From NCBI GenBank assembly GCA_946699065.1, contig CAMPDV010000061.1, positions 1-64,000 on the forward strand: 64,000 nt of DNA. Reading direction: 5' to 3'. The stretch comes from Loxodes magnus. Lineage: Eukaryota > Ciliophora > Karyorelictea > Loxodida > Loxodidae. The notes under the pieces are model-generated. The model was not told where the DNA came from and did no database searches. It was given only the letters and a program-made list of their open reading frames with translations. Numbering within the stretch: position 1 is the stretch's first letter; every line of letters begins with the position of its first letter. The translations under genes and the position numbers were made by a program. Positions 1 through 15,000 of the stretch are shown here, in pieces.

Positions 1-9
1 ATAAGTGCG

Positions 10-3000
10 TATTCCGGATGTCGACCTCGTTGAAATAAACTGATTTTTTTTTCTCTTTTTCAATACCTTAATAAAATACATTTCTTTTACTTTAAATTAC
101 TTTCCGACTTTAATATACATTACTCTCCAACGGTAAACCCTTTCCTAGTCTAAGCCAGTATAACTGGTTGCGAGGAAGACACCTATTCCGGATGTCGACC
201 TCGTTGAAATAAACTGAATTTTTTTTCTCTTTTTCAATAACTTAATAAAATACATTTCTTTTACTTTAAATTACTTTCCGACTTTAATATACATTACTCT
301 CCAACGGTAAACCCTTTCCTAGTCTAAGCCAGTATAACTGGTTGCGAGGAAGACACCTATTCCGGATGTCGACCTCGTTGAAATAAACTGAATTTTTTTT
401 CTCTTTTTCAATACCTTAATAAAATACATTTCTTTTACTTTAAATTACTTTCCGACTTTAATATACATTACTCTCCAACGGTAAACCCTTTCCTAGTCTA
501 AGCCAGTATAACTGGTTGCGAGGAAGACACCTATTCCGGATGTCGACCTCGTTGAAATAAACTGAATTTTTTTTCTCTTTTTCAATACCTTAATAAAATA
601 CATTTCTTTTACTTTAAATTACTTTCCGACTTTAATATACATTACTCTCCAACGGTAAACCCTTTCCTAGTCTAAGCCAGTATAACTGGTTGCGAGGAAG
701 ACACCTATTCCGGATGTCGACCTCGTTGAAATAAACTGAATTTTTTTTCTCTTTTTCAATACCTTAATAAAATACATTTCTTTTACTTTAAATTACTTTC
801 CGACTTTAATATACATTACTCTCCAACGGTAAACCCTTTCCTAGTCTAAGCCAGTATAACTGGTTGCGAGGAAGACACCTATTCCGGATGTCGACCTCGT
901 TGAAATAAACTGAATTTTTTTTCTCTTTTTCAATACCTTAATAAAATACATTTCTTTTACTTTAAATTACTTTCCGACTTTAATATACATTACTCTCCAA
1001 CGGTAAACCCTTTCCTAGTCTAAGCCAGTATAACTGGTTGCGAGGAAGACACCTATTCCGGATGTCGACCTCGTTGAAATAAACTGAATTTTTTTTCTCT
1101 TTTTCAATACCTTAATAAAATACATTTCTTTTACTTTAAATTACTTTCCGACTTTAATATACATTACTCTCCAACGGTAAACCCTTTCCTAGTCTAAGCC
1201 AGTATAACTGGTTGCGAGGAAGACACCTATTCCGGATGTCGACCTCGTTGAAATAAACTGAATTTTTTTTCTCTTTTTCAATACCTTAATAAAATACATT
1301 TCTTTTACTTTAAATTACTTTCCGACTTTAATATACATTACTCTCCAACGGTAAACCCTTTCCTAGTCTAAGCCAGTATAACTGGTTGCGAGGAAGACAC
1401 CTATTCCGGATGTCGACCTCGTTGAAATAAACTGAATTTTTTTTCTCTTTTTCAATACCTTAATAAAATACATTTCTTTTACTTTAAATTACTTTCCGAC
1501 TTTAATATACATTACTCTCCAACGGTAAACCCTTTCCTAGTCTAAGCCAGTATAACTGGTTGCGAGGAAGACACCTATTCCGGATGTCGACCTCGTTGAA
1601 ATAAACTGAATTTTTTTTCTCTTTTTCAATACCTTAATAAAATACATTTCTTTTACTTTAAATTACTTTCCGACTTTAATATACATTACTCTCCAACGGT
1701 AAACCCTTTCCTAGTCTAAGCCAGTATAACTGGTTGCGAGGAAGACACCTATTCCGGATGTCGACCTCGTTGAAATAAACTGAATTTTTTTTCTCTTTTT
1801 CAATACCTTAATAAAATACATTTCTTTTACTTTAAATTACTTTCCGACTTTAATATACATTACTCTCCAACGGTAAACCCTTTCCTAGTCTAAGCCAGTA
1901 TAACTGGTTGCGAGGAAGACACCTATTCGGATGTCGACCTCGTTGAAATAAACTGAATTTTTTTTTCTCTTTTTCAATACCTTAATAAAATACATTTCTT
2001 TTACTTTAAATTACTTTCCGACTTTAATATACATTACTCTCCAACGGTAAACCCTTTCCTAGTCTAAGCCAGTATAACTGGTTGCGAGGAAGACACCTAT
2101 TCCGGATGTCGACCTCGTTGAAATAAACTGAATTTTTTTTCTCTTTTTCAATACCTTAATAAAATACATTTCTTTTACTTTAAATTACTTTCCGACTTTA
2201 ATATACATTACTCTCCAACGGTAAACCCTTTCCTAGTCTAAGCCAGTATAACTGGTTGCGAGGAAGACACCTATTCCGGATGTCGACCTCGTTGAAATAA
2301 ACTGAATTTTTTTTCTCTTTTTCAATACCTTAATAAAATACATTTCTTTTACTTTAAATTACTTTCCGACTTTAATATACATTACTCTCCAACGGTAAAC
2401 CCTTTCCTAGTCTAAGCCAGTATAACTGGTTGCGAGGAAGACACCTATTCCGGATGTCGACCTCGTTGAAATAAACTGAATTTTTTTTCTCTTTTTCAAT
2501 ACCTTAATAAAATACATTTCTTTTACTTTAAATTACTTTCCGACTTTAATATACATTACTCTCCAACGGTAAACCCTTTCCTAGTCTAAGCCAGTATAAC
2601 TGGTTGCGAGGAAGACACCTATTCCGGATGTCGACCTCGTTGAAATAAACTGAATTTTTTTTCTCTTTTTCAATACCTTAATAAAATACATTTCTTTTAC
2701 TTTAAATTACTTTCCGACTTTAATATACATTACTCTCCAACGGTAAACCCTTTCCTAGTCTAAGCCAGTATAACTGGTTGCGAGGAAGACACCTATTCGG
2801 ATGTCGACCTCGTTGAAATAAACTGAATTTTTTTTCTCTTTTTCAATACCTTAATAAAATACATTTCTTTTACTTTAAATTACTTTCCGACTTTAATATA
2901 CATTACTCTCCAACGGTAAACCCTTTCCTAGTCTAAGCCAGTATAACTGGTTGCGAGGAAGACACCTATTCCGGATGTCGACCTCGTTGAAATAAACTGA

Positions 3001-6000
3001 ATTTTTTTTCTCTTTTTCAATACCTTAATAAAATACATTTCTTTTACTTTAAATTACTTTCCGACTTTAATATACATTACTCTCCAACGGTAAACCCTTT
3101 CCTAGTCTAAGCCAGTATAACTGGTTGCGAGGAAGACACCTATTCCGGATGTCGACCTCGTTGAAATAAACTGAATTTTTTTTCTCTTTTTCAATACCTT
3201 AATAAAATACATTTCTTTTACTTTAAATTACTTTCCGACTTTAATATACATTACTCTCCAACGGTAAACCCTTTCCTAGTCTAAGCCAGTATAACTGGTT
3301 GCGAGGAAGACACCTATTCCGGATGTCGACCTCGTTGAAATAAACTGAATTTTTTTTCTCTTTTTCAATACCTTAATAAAATACATTTCTTTTACTTTAA
3401 ATTACTTTCCGACTTTAATATACATTACTCTCCAACGGTAAACCCTTTCCTAGTCTAAGCCAGTATAACTGGTTGCGAGGAAGACACCTATTCCGGATGT
3501 CGACCTCGTTGAAATAAACTGAATTTTTTTTCTCTTTTTCAATACCTTAATAAAATACATTTCTTTTACTTTAAATTACTTTCCGACTTTAATATACATT
3601 ACTCTCCAACGGTAAACCCTTTCCTAGTCTAAGCCAGTATAACTGGTTGCGAGGAAGACACCTATTCCGGATGTCGACCTCGTTGAAATAAACTGAATTT
3701 TTTTTCTCTTTTTCAATACCTTAATAAAATACATTTCTTTTACTTTAAATTACTTTCCGACTTTAATATACATTACTCTCCAACGGTAAACCCTTTCCTA
3801 GTCTAAGCCAGTATAACTGGTTGCGAGGAAGACACCTATTCCGGATGTCGACCTCGTTGAAATAAACTGAATTTTTTTTCTCTTTTTCAATACCTTAATA
3901 AAATACATTTCTTTTACTTTAAATTACTTTCCGACTTTAATATACATTACTCTCCAACGGTAAACCCTTTCCTAGTCTAAGCCAGTATAACTGGTTGCGA
4001 GGAAGACACCTATTCCGGATGTCGACCTCGTTGAAATAAACTGAATTTTTTTTCTCTTTTTCAATACCTTAATAAAATACATTTCTTTTACTTTAAATTA
4101 CTTTCCGACTTTAATATACATTACTCTCCAACGGTAAACCCTTTCCTAGTCTAAGCCAGTATAACTGGTTGCGAGGAAGACACCTATTCCGGATGTCGAC
4201 CTCGTTGAAATAAACTGAATTTTTTTTCTCTTTTTCAATACCTTAATAAAATACATTTCTTTTACTTTAAATTACTTTCCGACTTTAATATACATTACTC
4301 TCCAACGGTAAACCCTTTCCTAGTCTAAGCCAGTATAACTGGTTGCGAGGAAGACACCTATTCCGGATGTCGACCTCGTTGAAATAAACTGAATTTTTTT
4401 TTCTCTTTTTCAATACCTTAATAAAATACATTTCTTTTACTTTAAATTACTTTCCGACTTTAATATACATTACTCTCCAACGGTAAACCCTTTCCTAGTC
4501 TAAGCCAGTATAACTGGTTGCGAGGAAGACACCTATTCCGGATGTCGACCTCGTTGAAATAAACTGAATTTTTTTTCTCTTTTTCAATACCTTAATAAAA
4601 TACATTTCTTTTACTTTAAATTACTTTCCGACTTTAATATACATTACTCTCCAACGGTAAACCCTTTCCTAGTCTAAGCCAGTATAACTGGTTGCGAGGA
4701 AGACACCTATTCCGGATGTCGACCTCGTTGAAATAAACTGAATTTTTTTTCTCTTTTTCAATACCTTAATAAAATACATTTCTTTTACTTTAAATTACTT
4801 TCCGACTTTAATATACATTACTCTCCAACGGTAAACCCTTTCCTAGTCTAAGCCAGTATAACTGGTTGCGAGGAAGACACCTATTCCGGATGTCGACCTC
4901 GTTGAAATAAACTGAATTTTTTTTCTCTTTTTCAATACCTTAATAAAATACATTTCTTTTACTTTAAATTACTTTCCGACTTTAATATACATTACTCTCC
5001 AACGGTAAACCCTTTCCTAGTCTAAGCCAGTATAACTGGTTGCGAGGAAGACACCTATTCCGGATGTCGACCTCGTTGAAATAAACTGAATTTTTTTTCT
5101 CTTTTTCAATACCTTAATAAAATACATTTCTTTTACTTTAAATTACTTTCCGACTTTAATATACATTACTCTCCAACGGTAAACCCTTTCCTAGTCTAAG
5201 CCAGTATAACTGGTTGCGAGGAAGACACCTATTCCGGATGTCGACCTCGTTGAAATAAACTGAATTTTTTTTCTCTTTTTCAATACCTTAATAAAATACA
5301 TTTCTTTTACTTTAAATTACTTTCCGACTTTAATATACATTACTCTCCAACGGTAAACCCTTTCCTAGTCTAAGCCAGTATAACTGGTTGCGAGGAAGAC
5401 ACCTATTCCGGATGTCGACCTCGTTGAAATAAACTGAATTTTTTTTCTCTTTTTCAATACCTTAATAAAATACATTTCTTTTACTTTAAATTACTTTCCG
5501 ACTTTAATATACATTACTCTCCAACGGTAAACCCTTTCCTAGTCTAAGCCAGTATAACTGGTTGCGAGGAAGACACCTATTCCGGATGTCGACCTCGTTG
5601 AAATAAACTGAATTTTTTTTCTCTTTTTCAATACCTTAATAAAATACATTTCTTTTACTTTAAATTACTTTCCGACTTTAATATACATTACTCTCCAACG
5701 GTAAACCCTTTCCTAGTCTAAGCCAGTATAACTGGTTGCGAGGAAGACACCTATTCCGGATGTCGACCTCGTTGAAATAAACTGAATTTTTTTTCTCTTT
5801 TTCAATACCTTAATAAAATACATTTCTTTTACTTTAAATTACTTTCCGACTTTAATATACATTACTCTCCAACGGTAAACCCTTTCCTAGTCTAAGCCAG
5901 TATAACTGGTTGCGAGGAAGACACCTATTCCGGATGTCGACCTCGTTGAAATAAACTGAATTTTTTTTCTCTTTTTCAATACCTTAATAAAATACATTTC

Positions 6001-9000
6001 TTTTACTTTAAATTACTTTCCGACTTTAATATACATTACTCTCCAACGGTAAACCCTTTCCTAGTCTAAGCCAGTATAACTGGTTGCGAGGAAGACACCT
6101 ATTCCGGATGTCGACCTCGTTGAAATAAACTGAATTTTTTTTCTCTTTTTCAATACCTTAATAAAATACATTTCTTTTACTTTAAATTACTTTCCGACTT
6201 TAATATACATTACTCTCCAACGGTAAACCCTTTCCTAGTCTAAGCCAGTATAACTGGTTGCGAGGAAGACACCTATTCCGGATGTCGACCTCGTTGAAAT
6301 AAACTGAATTTTTTTTCTCTTTTTCAATACCTTAATAAAATACATTTCTTTTACTTTAAATTACTTTCCGACTTTAATATACATTACTCTCCAACGGTAA
6401 ACCCTTTCCTAGTCTAAGCCAGTATAACTGGTTGCGAGGAAGACACCTATTCCGGATGTCGACCTCGTTGAAATAAACTGAATTTTTTTTCTCTTTTTCA
6501 ATACCTTAATAAAATACATTTCTTTTACTTTAAATTACTTTCCGACTTTAATATACATTACTCTCCAACGGTAAACCCTTTCCTAGTCTAAGCCAGTATA
6601 ACTGGTTGCGAGGAAGACACCTATTCCGGATGTCGACCTCGTTGAAATAAACTGAATTTTTTTTCTCTTTTTCAATACCTTAATAAAATACATTTCTTTT
6701 ACTTTAAATTACTTTCCGACTTTAATATACATTACTCTCCAACGGTAAACCCTTTCCTAGTCTAAGCCAGTATAACTGGTTGCGAGGAAGACACCTATTC
6801 CGGATGTCGACCTCGTTGAAATAAACTGAATTTTTTTTCTCTTTTTCAATACCTTAATAAAATACATTTCTTTTACTTTAAATTACTTTCCGACTTTAAT
6901 ATACATTACTCTCCAACGGTAAACCCTTTCCTAGTCTAAGCCAGTATAACTGGTTGCGAGGAAGACACCTATTCGGATGTCGACCTCGTTGAAATAAACT
7001 GAATTTTTTTTCTCTTTTTCAATACCTTAATAAAATACATTTCTTTTACTTTAAATTACTTTCCGACTTTAATATACATTACTCTCCAACGGTAAACCCT
7101 TTCCTAGTCTAAGCCAGTATAACTGGTTGCGAGGAAGACACCTATTCCGGATGTCGACCTCGTTGAAATAAACTGAATTTTTTTTCTCTTTTTCAATACC
7201 TTAATAAATACATTTCTTTTACTTTAAATTACTTTCCGACTTTAATATACATTACTCTCCAACGGTAAACCCTTTCCTAGTCTAAGCCAGTATAACTGGT
7301 TGCGAGGAAGACACCTATTCCGGATGTCGACCTCGTTGAAATAAACTGAATTTTTTTTCTCTTTTTCAATACCTTAATAAAATACATTTCTTTTACTTTA
7401 AATTACTTTCCGACTTTAATATACATTACTCTCCAACGGTAAACCCTTTCCTAGTCTAAGCCAGTATAACTGGTTGCGAGGAAGACACCTATTCCGGATG
7501 TCGACCTCGTTGAAATAAACTGAATTTTTTTTCTCTTTTTCAATACCTTAATAAAATACATTTCTTTTACTTTAAATTACTTTCCGACTTTAATATACAT
7601 TACTCTCCAACGGTAAACCCTTTCCTAGTCTAAGCCAGTATAACTGGTTGCGAGGAAGACACCTATTCCGGATGTCGACCTCGTTGAAATAAACTGAATT
7701 TTTTTTCTCTTTTTCAATACCTTAATAAAATACATTTCTTTTACTTTAAATTACTTTCCGACTTTAATATACATTACTCTCCAACGGTAAACCCTTTCCT
7801 AGTCTAAGCCAGTATAACTGGTTGCGAGGAAGACACCTATTCCGGATGTCGACCTCGTTGAAATAAACTGAATTTTTTTTCTCTTTTTCAATACCTTAAT
7901 AAAATACATTTCTTTTACTTTAAATTACTTTCCGACTTTAATATACATTACTCTCCAACGGTAAACCCTTTCCTAGTCTAAGCCAGTATAACTGGTTGCG
8001 AGGAAGACACCTATTCCGGATGTCGACCTCGTTGAAATAAACTGAATTTTTTTTCTCTTTTTCAATACCTTAATAAAATACATTTCTTTTACTTTAAATT
8101 ACTTTCCGACTTTAATATACATTACTCTCCAACGGTAAACCCTTTCCTAGTCTAAGCCAGTATAACTGGTTGCGAGGAAGACACCTATTCCGGATGTCGA
8201 CCTCGTTGAAATAAACTGAATTTTTTTTCTCTTTTTCAATACCTTAATAAAATACATTTCTTTTACTTTAAATTACTTTCCGACTTTAATATACATTACT
8301 CTCCAACGGTAAACCCTTTCCTAGTCTAAGCCAGTATAACTGGTTGCGAGGAAGACACCTATTCCGGATGTCGACCTCGTTGAAATAAACTGAATTTTTT
8401 TTCTCTTTTTCAATACCTTAATAAAATACATTTCTTTTACTTTAAATTACTTTCCGACTTTAATATACATTACTCTCCAACGGTAAACCCTTTCCTAGTC
8501 TAAGCCAGTATAACTGGTTGCGAGGAAGACACCTATTCCGGATGTCGACCTCGTTGAAATAAACTGAATTTTTTTTCTCTTTTTCAATACCTTAATAAAA
8601 TACATTTCTTTTACTTTAAATTACTTTCCGACTTTAATATACATTACTCTCCAACGGTAAACCCTTTCCTAGTCTAAGCCAGTATAACTGGTTGCGAGGA
8701 AGACACCTATTCCGGATGTCGACCTCGTTGAAATAAACTGAATTTTTTTTCTCTTTTCAATACCTTAATAAAATACATTTCTTTTACTTTAAATTACTTT
8801 CCGACTTTAATATACATTACTCTCCAACGGTAAACCCTTTCCTAGTCTAAGCCAGTATAACTGGTTGCGAGGAAGACACCTATTCCGGATGTCGACCTCG
8901 TTGAAATAAACTGAATTTTTTTTCTCTTTTTCAATACCTTAATAAAATACATTTCTTTTACTTTAAATTACTTTCCGACTTTAATATACATTACTCTCCA

Positions 9001-12000
9001 ACGGTAAACCCTTTCCTAGTCTAAGCCAGTATAACTGGTTGCGAGGAAGACACCTATTCCGGATGTCGACCTCGTTGAAATAAACTGAATTTTTTTTCTC
9101 TTTTTCAATACCTTAATAAAATACATTTCTTTTACTTTAAATTACTTTCCGACTTTAATATACATTACTCTCCAACGGTAAACCCTTTCCTAGTCTAAGC
9201 CAGTATAACTGGTTGCGAGGAAGACACCTATTCCGGATGTCGACCTCGTTGAAATAAACTGAATTTTTTTTCTCTTTTTCAATACCTTAATAAAATACAT
9301 TTCTTTTACTTTAAATTACTTTCCGACTTTAATATACATTACTCTCCAACGGTAAACCCTTTCCTAGTCTAAGCCAGTATAACTGGTTGCGAGGAAGACA
9401 CCTATTCCGGATGTCGACCTCGTTGAAATAAACTGAATTTTTTTTCTCTTTTTCAATACCTTAATAAAATACATTTCTTTTACTTTAAATTACTTTCCGA
9501 CTTTAATATACATTACTCTCCAACGGTAAACCCTTTCCTAGTCTAAGCCAGTATAACTGGTTGCGAGGAAGACACCTATTCCGGATGTCGACCTCGTTGA
9601 AATAAACTGAATTTTTTTTCTCTTTTTTCAATACCTTAATAAAATACATTTCTTTTACTTTAAATTACTTTCCGACTTTAATATACATTACTCTCCAACG
9701 GTAAACCCTTTCCTAGTCTAAGCCAGTATAACTGGTTGCGAGGAAGACACCTATTCCGGATGTCGACCTCGTTGAAATAAACTGAATTTTTTTTCTCTTT
9801 TTCAATACCTTAATAAAATACATTTCTTTTACTTTAAATTACTTTCCGACTTTAATATACATTACTCTCCAACGGTAAACCCTTTCCTAGTCTAAGCCAG
9901 TATAACTGGTTGCGAGGAAGACACCTATTCCGGATGTCGACCTCGTTGAAATAAACTGAATTTTTTTTTCTCTTTTTCAATACCTTAATAAAATACATTT
10001 CTTTTACTTTAAATTACTTTCCGACTTTAATATACATTACTCTCCAACGGTAAACCCTTTCCTAGTCTAAGCCAGTATAACTGGTTGCGAGGAAGACACC
10101 TATTCCGGATGTCGACCTCGTTGAAATAAACTGAATTTTTTTTCTCTTTTTCAATACCTTAATAAAATACATTTCTTTTACTTTAAATTACTTTCCGACT
10201 TTAATATACATTACTCTCCAACGGTAAACCCTTTCCTAGTCTAAGCCAGTATAACTGGTTGCGAGGAAGACACCTATTCCGGATGTCGACCTCGTTGAAA
10301 TAAACTGAATTTTTTTTCTCTTTTTCAATACCTTAATAAAATACATTTCTTTTACTTTAAATTACTTTCCGACTTTAATATACATTACTCTCCAACGGTA
10401 AACCCTTTCCTAGTCTAAGCCAGTATAACTGGTTGCGAGGAAGACACCTATTCCGGATGTCGACCTCGTTGAAATAAACTGAATTTTTTTTCTCTTTTTC
10501 AATACCTTAATAAAATACATTTCTTTTACTTTAAATTACTTTCCGACTTTAATATACATTACTCTCCAACGGTAAACCCTTTCCTAGTCTAAGCCAGTAT
10601 AACTGGTTGCGAGGAAGACACCTATTCCGGATGTCGACCTCGTTGAAATAAACTGAATTTTTTTCTCTTTTTCAATACCTTAATAAAATACATTTCTTTT
10701 ACTTTAAATTACTTTCCGACTTTAATATACATTACTCTCCAACGGTAAACCCTTTCCTAGTCTAAGCCAGTATAACTGGTTGCGAGGAAGACACCTATTC
10801 CGGATGTCGACCTCGTTGAAATAAACTGAATTTTTTTTCTCTTTTTCAATACCTTAATAAAATACATTTCTTTTACTTTAAATTACTTTCCGACTTTAAT
10901 ATACATTACTCTCCAACGGTAAACCCTTTCCTAGTCTAAGCCAGTATAACTGGTTGCGAGGAAGACACCTATTCCGGATGTCGACCTCGTTGAAATAAAC
11001 TGAATTTTTTTCTCTTTTTCAATACCTTAATAAAATACATTTCTTTTACTTTAAATTACTTTCCGACTTTAATATACATTACTCTCCAACGGTAAACCCT
11101 TTCCTAGTCTAAGCCAGTATAACTGGTTGCGAGGAAGACACCTATTCCGGATGTCGACCTCGTTGAAATAAACTGAATTTTTTTTCTCTTTTTCAATACC
11201 TTAATAAAATACATTTCTTTTACTTTAAATTACTTTCCGACTTTAATATACATTACTCTCCAACGGTAAACCCTTTCCTAGTCTAAGCCAGTATAACTGG
11301 TTGCGAGGAAGACACCTATTCCGGATGTCGACCTCGTTGAAATAAACTGAATTTTTTTTCTCTTTTTCAATACCTTAATAAAATACATTTCTTTTACTTT
11401 AAATTACTTTCCGACTTTAATATACATTACTCTCCAACGGTAAACCCTTTCCTAGTCTAAGCCAGTATAACTGGTTGCGAGGAAGACACCTATTCCGGAT
11501 GTCGACCTCGTTGAAATAAACTGAATTTTTTTTCTCTTTTTCAATACCTTAATAAAATACATTTCTTTTACTTTAAATTACTTTCCGACTTTAATATACA
11601 TTACTCTCCAACGGTAAACCCTTTCCTAGTCTAAGCCAGTATAACTGGTTGCGAGGAAGACACCTATTCCGGATGTCGACCTCGTTGAAATAAACTGAAT
11701 TTTTTTTCTCTTTTTCAATACCTTAATAAAATACATTTCTTTTACTTTAAATTACTTTCCGACTTTAATATACATTACTCTCCAACGGTAAACCCTTTCC
11801 TAGTCTAAGCCAGTATAACTGGTTGCGAGGAAGACACCTATTCCGGATGTCGACCTCGTTGAAATAAACTGAATTTTTTTTCTCTTTTTCAATACCTTAA
11901 TAAAATACATTTCTTTTACTTTAAATTACTTTCCGACTTTAATATACATTACTCTCCAACGGTAAACCCTTTCCTAGTCTAAGCCAGTATAACTGGTTGC

Positions 12001-15000
12001 GAGGAAGTTTTCTCTTTTTCAATACCTTAATAAAATACATTTCTTTTACTTTAAATTACTTTCCGACTTTAATATACATTACTCTCCAACGGTAAACCCT
12101 TTCCTAGTCTAAGCCAGTATAACTGGTTGCGAGGAAGACACCTATTCCGGATGTCGACCTCGTTGAAATAAACTGAATTTTTTTTCTCTTTTTCAATACC
12201 TTAATAAAATACATTTCTTTTACTTTAAATTACTTTCCGACTTTAATATACATTACTCTCCAACGGTAAACCCTTTCCTAGTCTAAGCCAGTATAACTGG
12301 TTGCGAGGAAGACACCTATTCCGGATGTCGACCTCGTTGAAATAAACTGAATTTTTTTTCTCTTTTTCAATACCTTAATAAAATACATTTCTTTTACTTT
12401 AAATTACTTTCCGACTTTAATATACATTACTCTCCAACGGTAAACCCTTTCCTAGTCTAAGCCAGTATAACTGGTTGCGAGGAAGACACCTATTCCGGAT
12501 GTCGACCTCGTTGAAATAAACTGAATTTTTTTTCTCTTTTTCAATACCTTAATAAAATACATTTCTTTTACTTTAAATTACTTTCCGACTTTAATATACA
12601 TTACTCTCCAACGGTAAACCCTTTCCTAGTCTAAGCCAGTATAACTGGTTGCGAGGAAGACACCTATTCCGGATGTCGACCTCGTTGAAATAAACTGAAT
12701 TTTTTTTCTCTTTTTCAATACCTTAATAAAATACATTTCTTTTACTTTAAATTACTTTCCGACTTTAATATACATTACTCTCCAACGGTAAACCCTTTCC
12801 TAGTCTAAGCCAGTATAACTGGTTGCGAGGAAGACACCTATTCCGGATGTCGACCTCGTTGAAATAAACTGAATTTTTTTTCTCTTTTTCAATACCTTAA
12901 TAAAATACATTTCTTTTACTTTAAATTACTTTCCGACTTTAATATACATTACTCTCCAACGGTAAACCCTTTCCTAGTCTAAGCCAGTATAACTGGTTGC
13001 GAGGAAGACACCTATTCCGGATGTCGACCTCGTTGAAATAAACTGAATTTTTTTTCTCTTTTTCAATACCTTAATAAAATACATTTCTTTTACTTTAAAT
13101 TACTTTCCGACTTTAATATACATTACTCTCCAACGGTAAACCCTTTCCTAGTCTAAGCCAGTATAACTGGTTGCGAGGAAGACACCTATTCCGGATGTCG
13201 ACCTCGTTGAAATAAACTGAATTTTTTTTCTCTTTTTCAATACCTTAATAAAATACATTTCTTTTACTTTAAATTACTTTCCGACTTTAATATACATTAC
13301 TCTCCAACGGTAAACCCTTTCCTAGTCTAAGCCAGTATAACTGGTTGCGAGGAAGACACCTATTCCGGATGTCGACCTCGTTGAAATAAACTGAATTTTT
13401 TTTCTCTTTTTCAATACCTTAATAAAATACATTTCTTTTACTTTAAATTACTTTCCGACTTTAATATACATTACTCTCCAACGGTAAACCCTTTCCTAGT
13501 CTAAGCCAGTATAACTGGTTGCGAGGAAGACACCTATTCCGGATGTCGACCTCGTTGAAATAAACTGAATTTTTTTTCTCTTTTTCAATACCTTAATAAA
13601 ATACATTTCTTTTACTTTAAATTACTTTCCGACTTTAATATACATTACTCTCCAACGGTAAACCCTTTCCTAGTCTAAGCCAGTATAACTGGTTGCGAGG
13701 AAGACACCTATTCCGGATGTCGACCTCGTTGAAATAAACTGAATTTTTTTTCTCTTTTTCAATACCTTAATAAAATACATTTCTTTTACTTTAAATTACT
13801 TTCCGACTTTAATATACATTACTCTCCAACGGTAAACCCTTTCCTAGTCTAAGCCAGTATAACTGGTTGCGAGGAAGACACCTATTCCGGATGTCGACCT
13901 CGTTGAAATAAACTGAATTTTTTTTCTCTTTTTCAATACCTTAATAAAATACATTTCTTTTACTTTAAATTACTTTCCGACTTTAATATACATTACTCTC
14001 CAACGGTAAACCCTTTCCTAGTCTAAGCCAGTATAACTGGTTGCGAGGAAGACACCTATTCCGGATGTCGACCTCGTTGAAATAAACTGAATTTTTTTTC
14101 TCTTTTTCAATACCTTAATAAAATACATTTCTTTTACTTTAAATTACTTTCCGACTTTAATATACATTACTCTCCAACGGTAAACCCTTTCCTAGTCTAA
14201 GCCAGTATAACTGGTTGCGAGGAAGACACCTATTCCGGATGTCGACCTCGTTGAAATAAACTGAATTTTTTTTCTCTTTTTCAATACCTTAATAAAATAC
14301 ATTTCTTTTACTTTAAATTACTTTCCGACTTTAATATACATTACTCTCCAACGGTAAACCCTTTCCTAGTCTAAGCCAGTATAACTGGTTGCGAGGAAGA
14401 CACCTATTCCGGATGTCGACCTCGTTGAAATAAACTGAATTTTTTTTCTCTTTTTCAATACCTTAATAAAATACATTTCTTTTACTTTAAATTACTTTCC
14501 GACTTTAATATACATTACTCTCCAACGGTAAACCCTTTCCTAGTCTAAGCCAGTATAACTGGTTGCGAGGAAGACACCTATTCCGGATGTCGACCTCGTT
14601 GAAATAAACTGAATTTTTTTTCTCTTTTTCAATACCTTAATAAAATACATTTCTTTTACTTTAAATTACTTTCCGACTTTAATATACATTACTCTCCAAC
14701 GGTAAACCCTTTCCTAGTCTAAGCCAGTATAACTGGTTGCGAGGAAGACACCTATTCCGGATGTCGACCTCGTTGAAATAAACTGAATTTTTTTTCTCTT
14801 TTTCAATACCTTAATAAAATACATTTCTTTTACTTTAAATTACTTTCCGACTTTAATATACATTACTCTCCAACGGTAAACCCTTTCCTAGTCTAAGCCA
14901 GTATAACTGGTTGCGAGGAAGACACCTATTCCGGATGTCGACCTCGTTGAAATAAACTGAATTTTTTTTCTCTTTTTCAATACCTTAATAAAATACATTT

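Noticed and set aside
1-9. Telomere or contig-end repeat at the left edge
   Set aside because: Nine bases that differ from the satellite are too few to identify, and they contain no telomere-like repeat.
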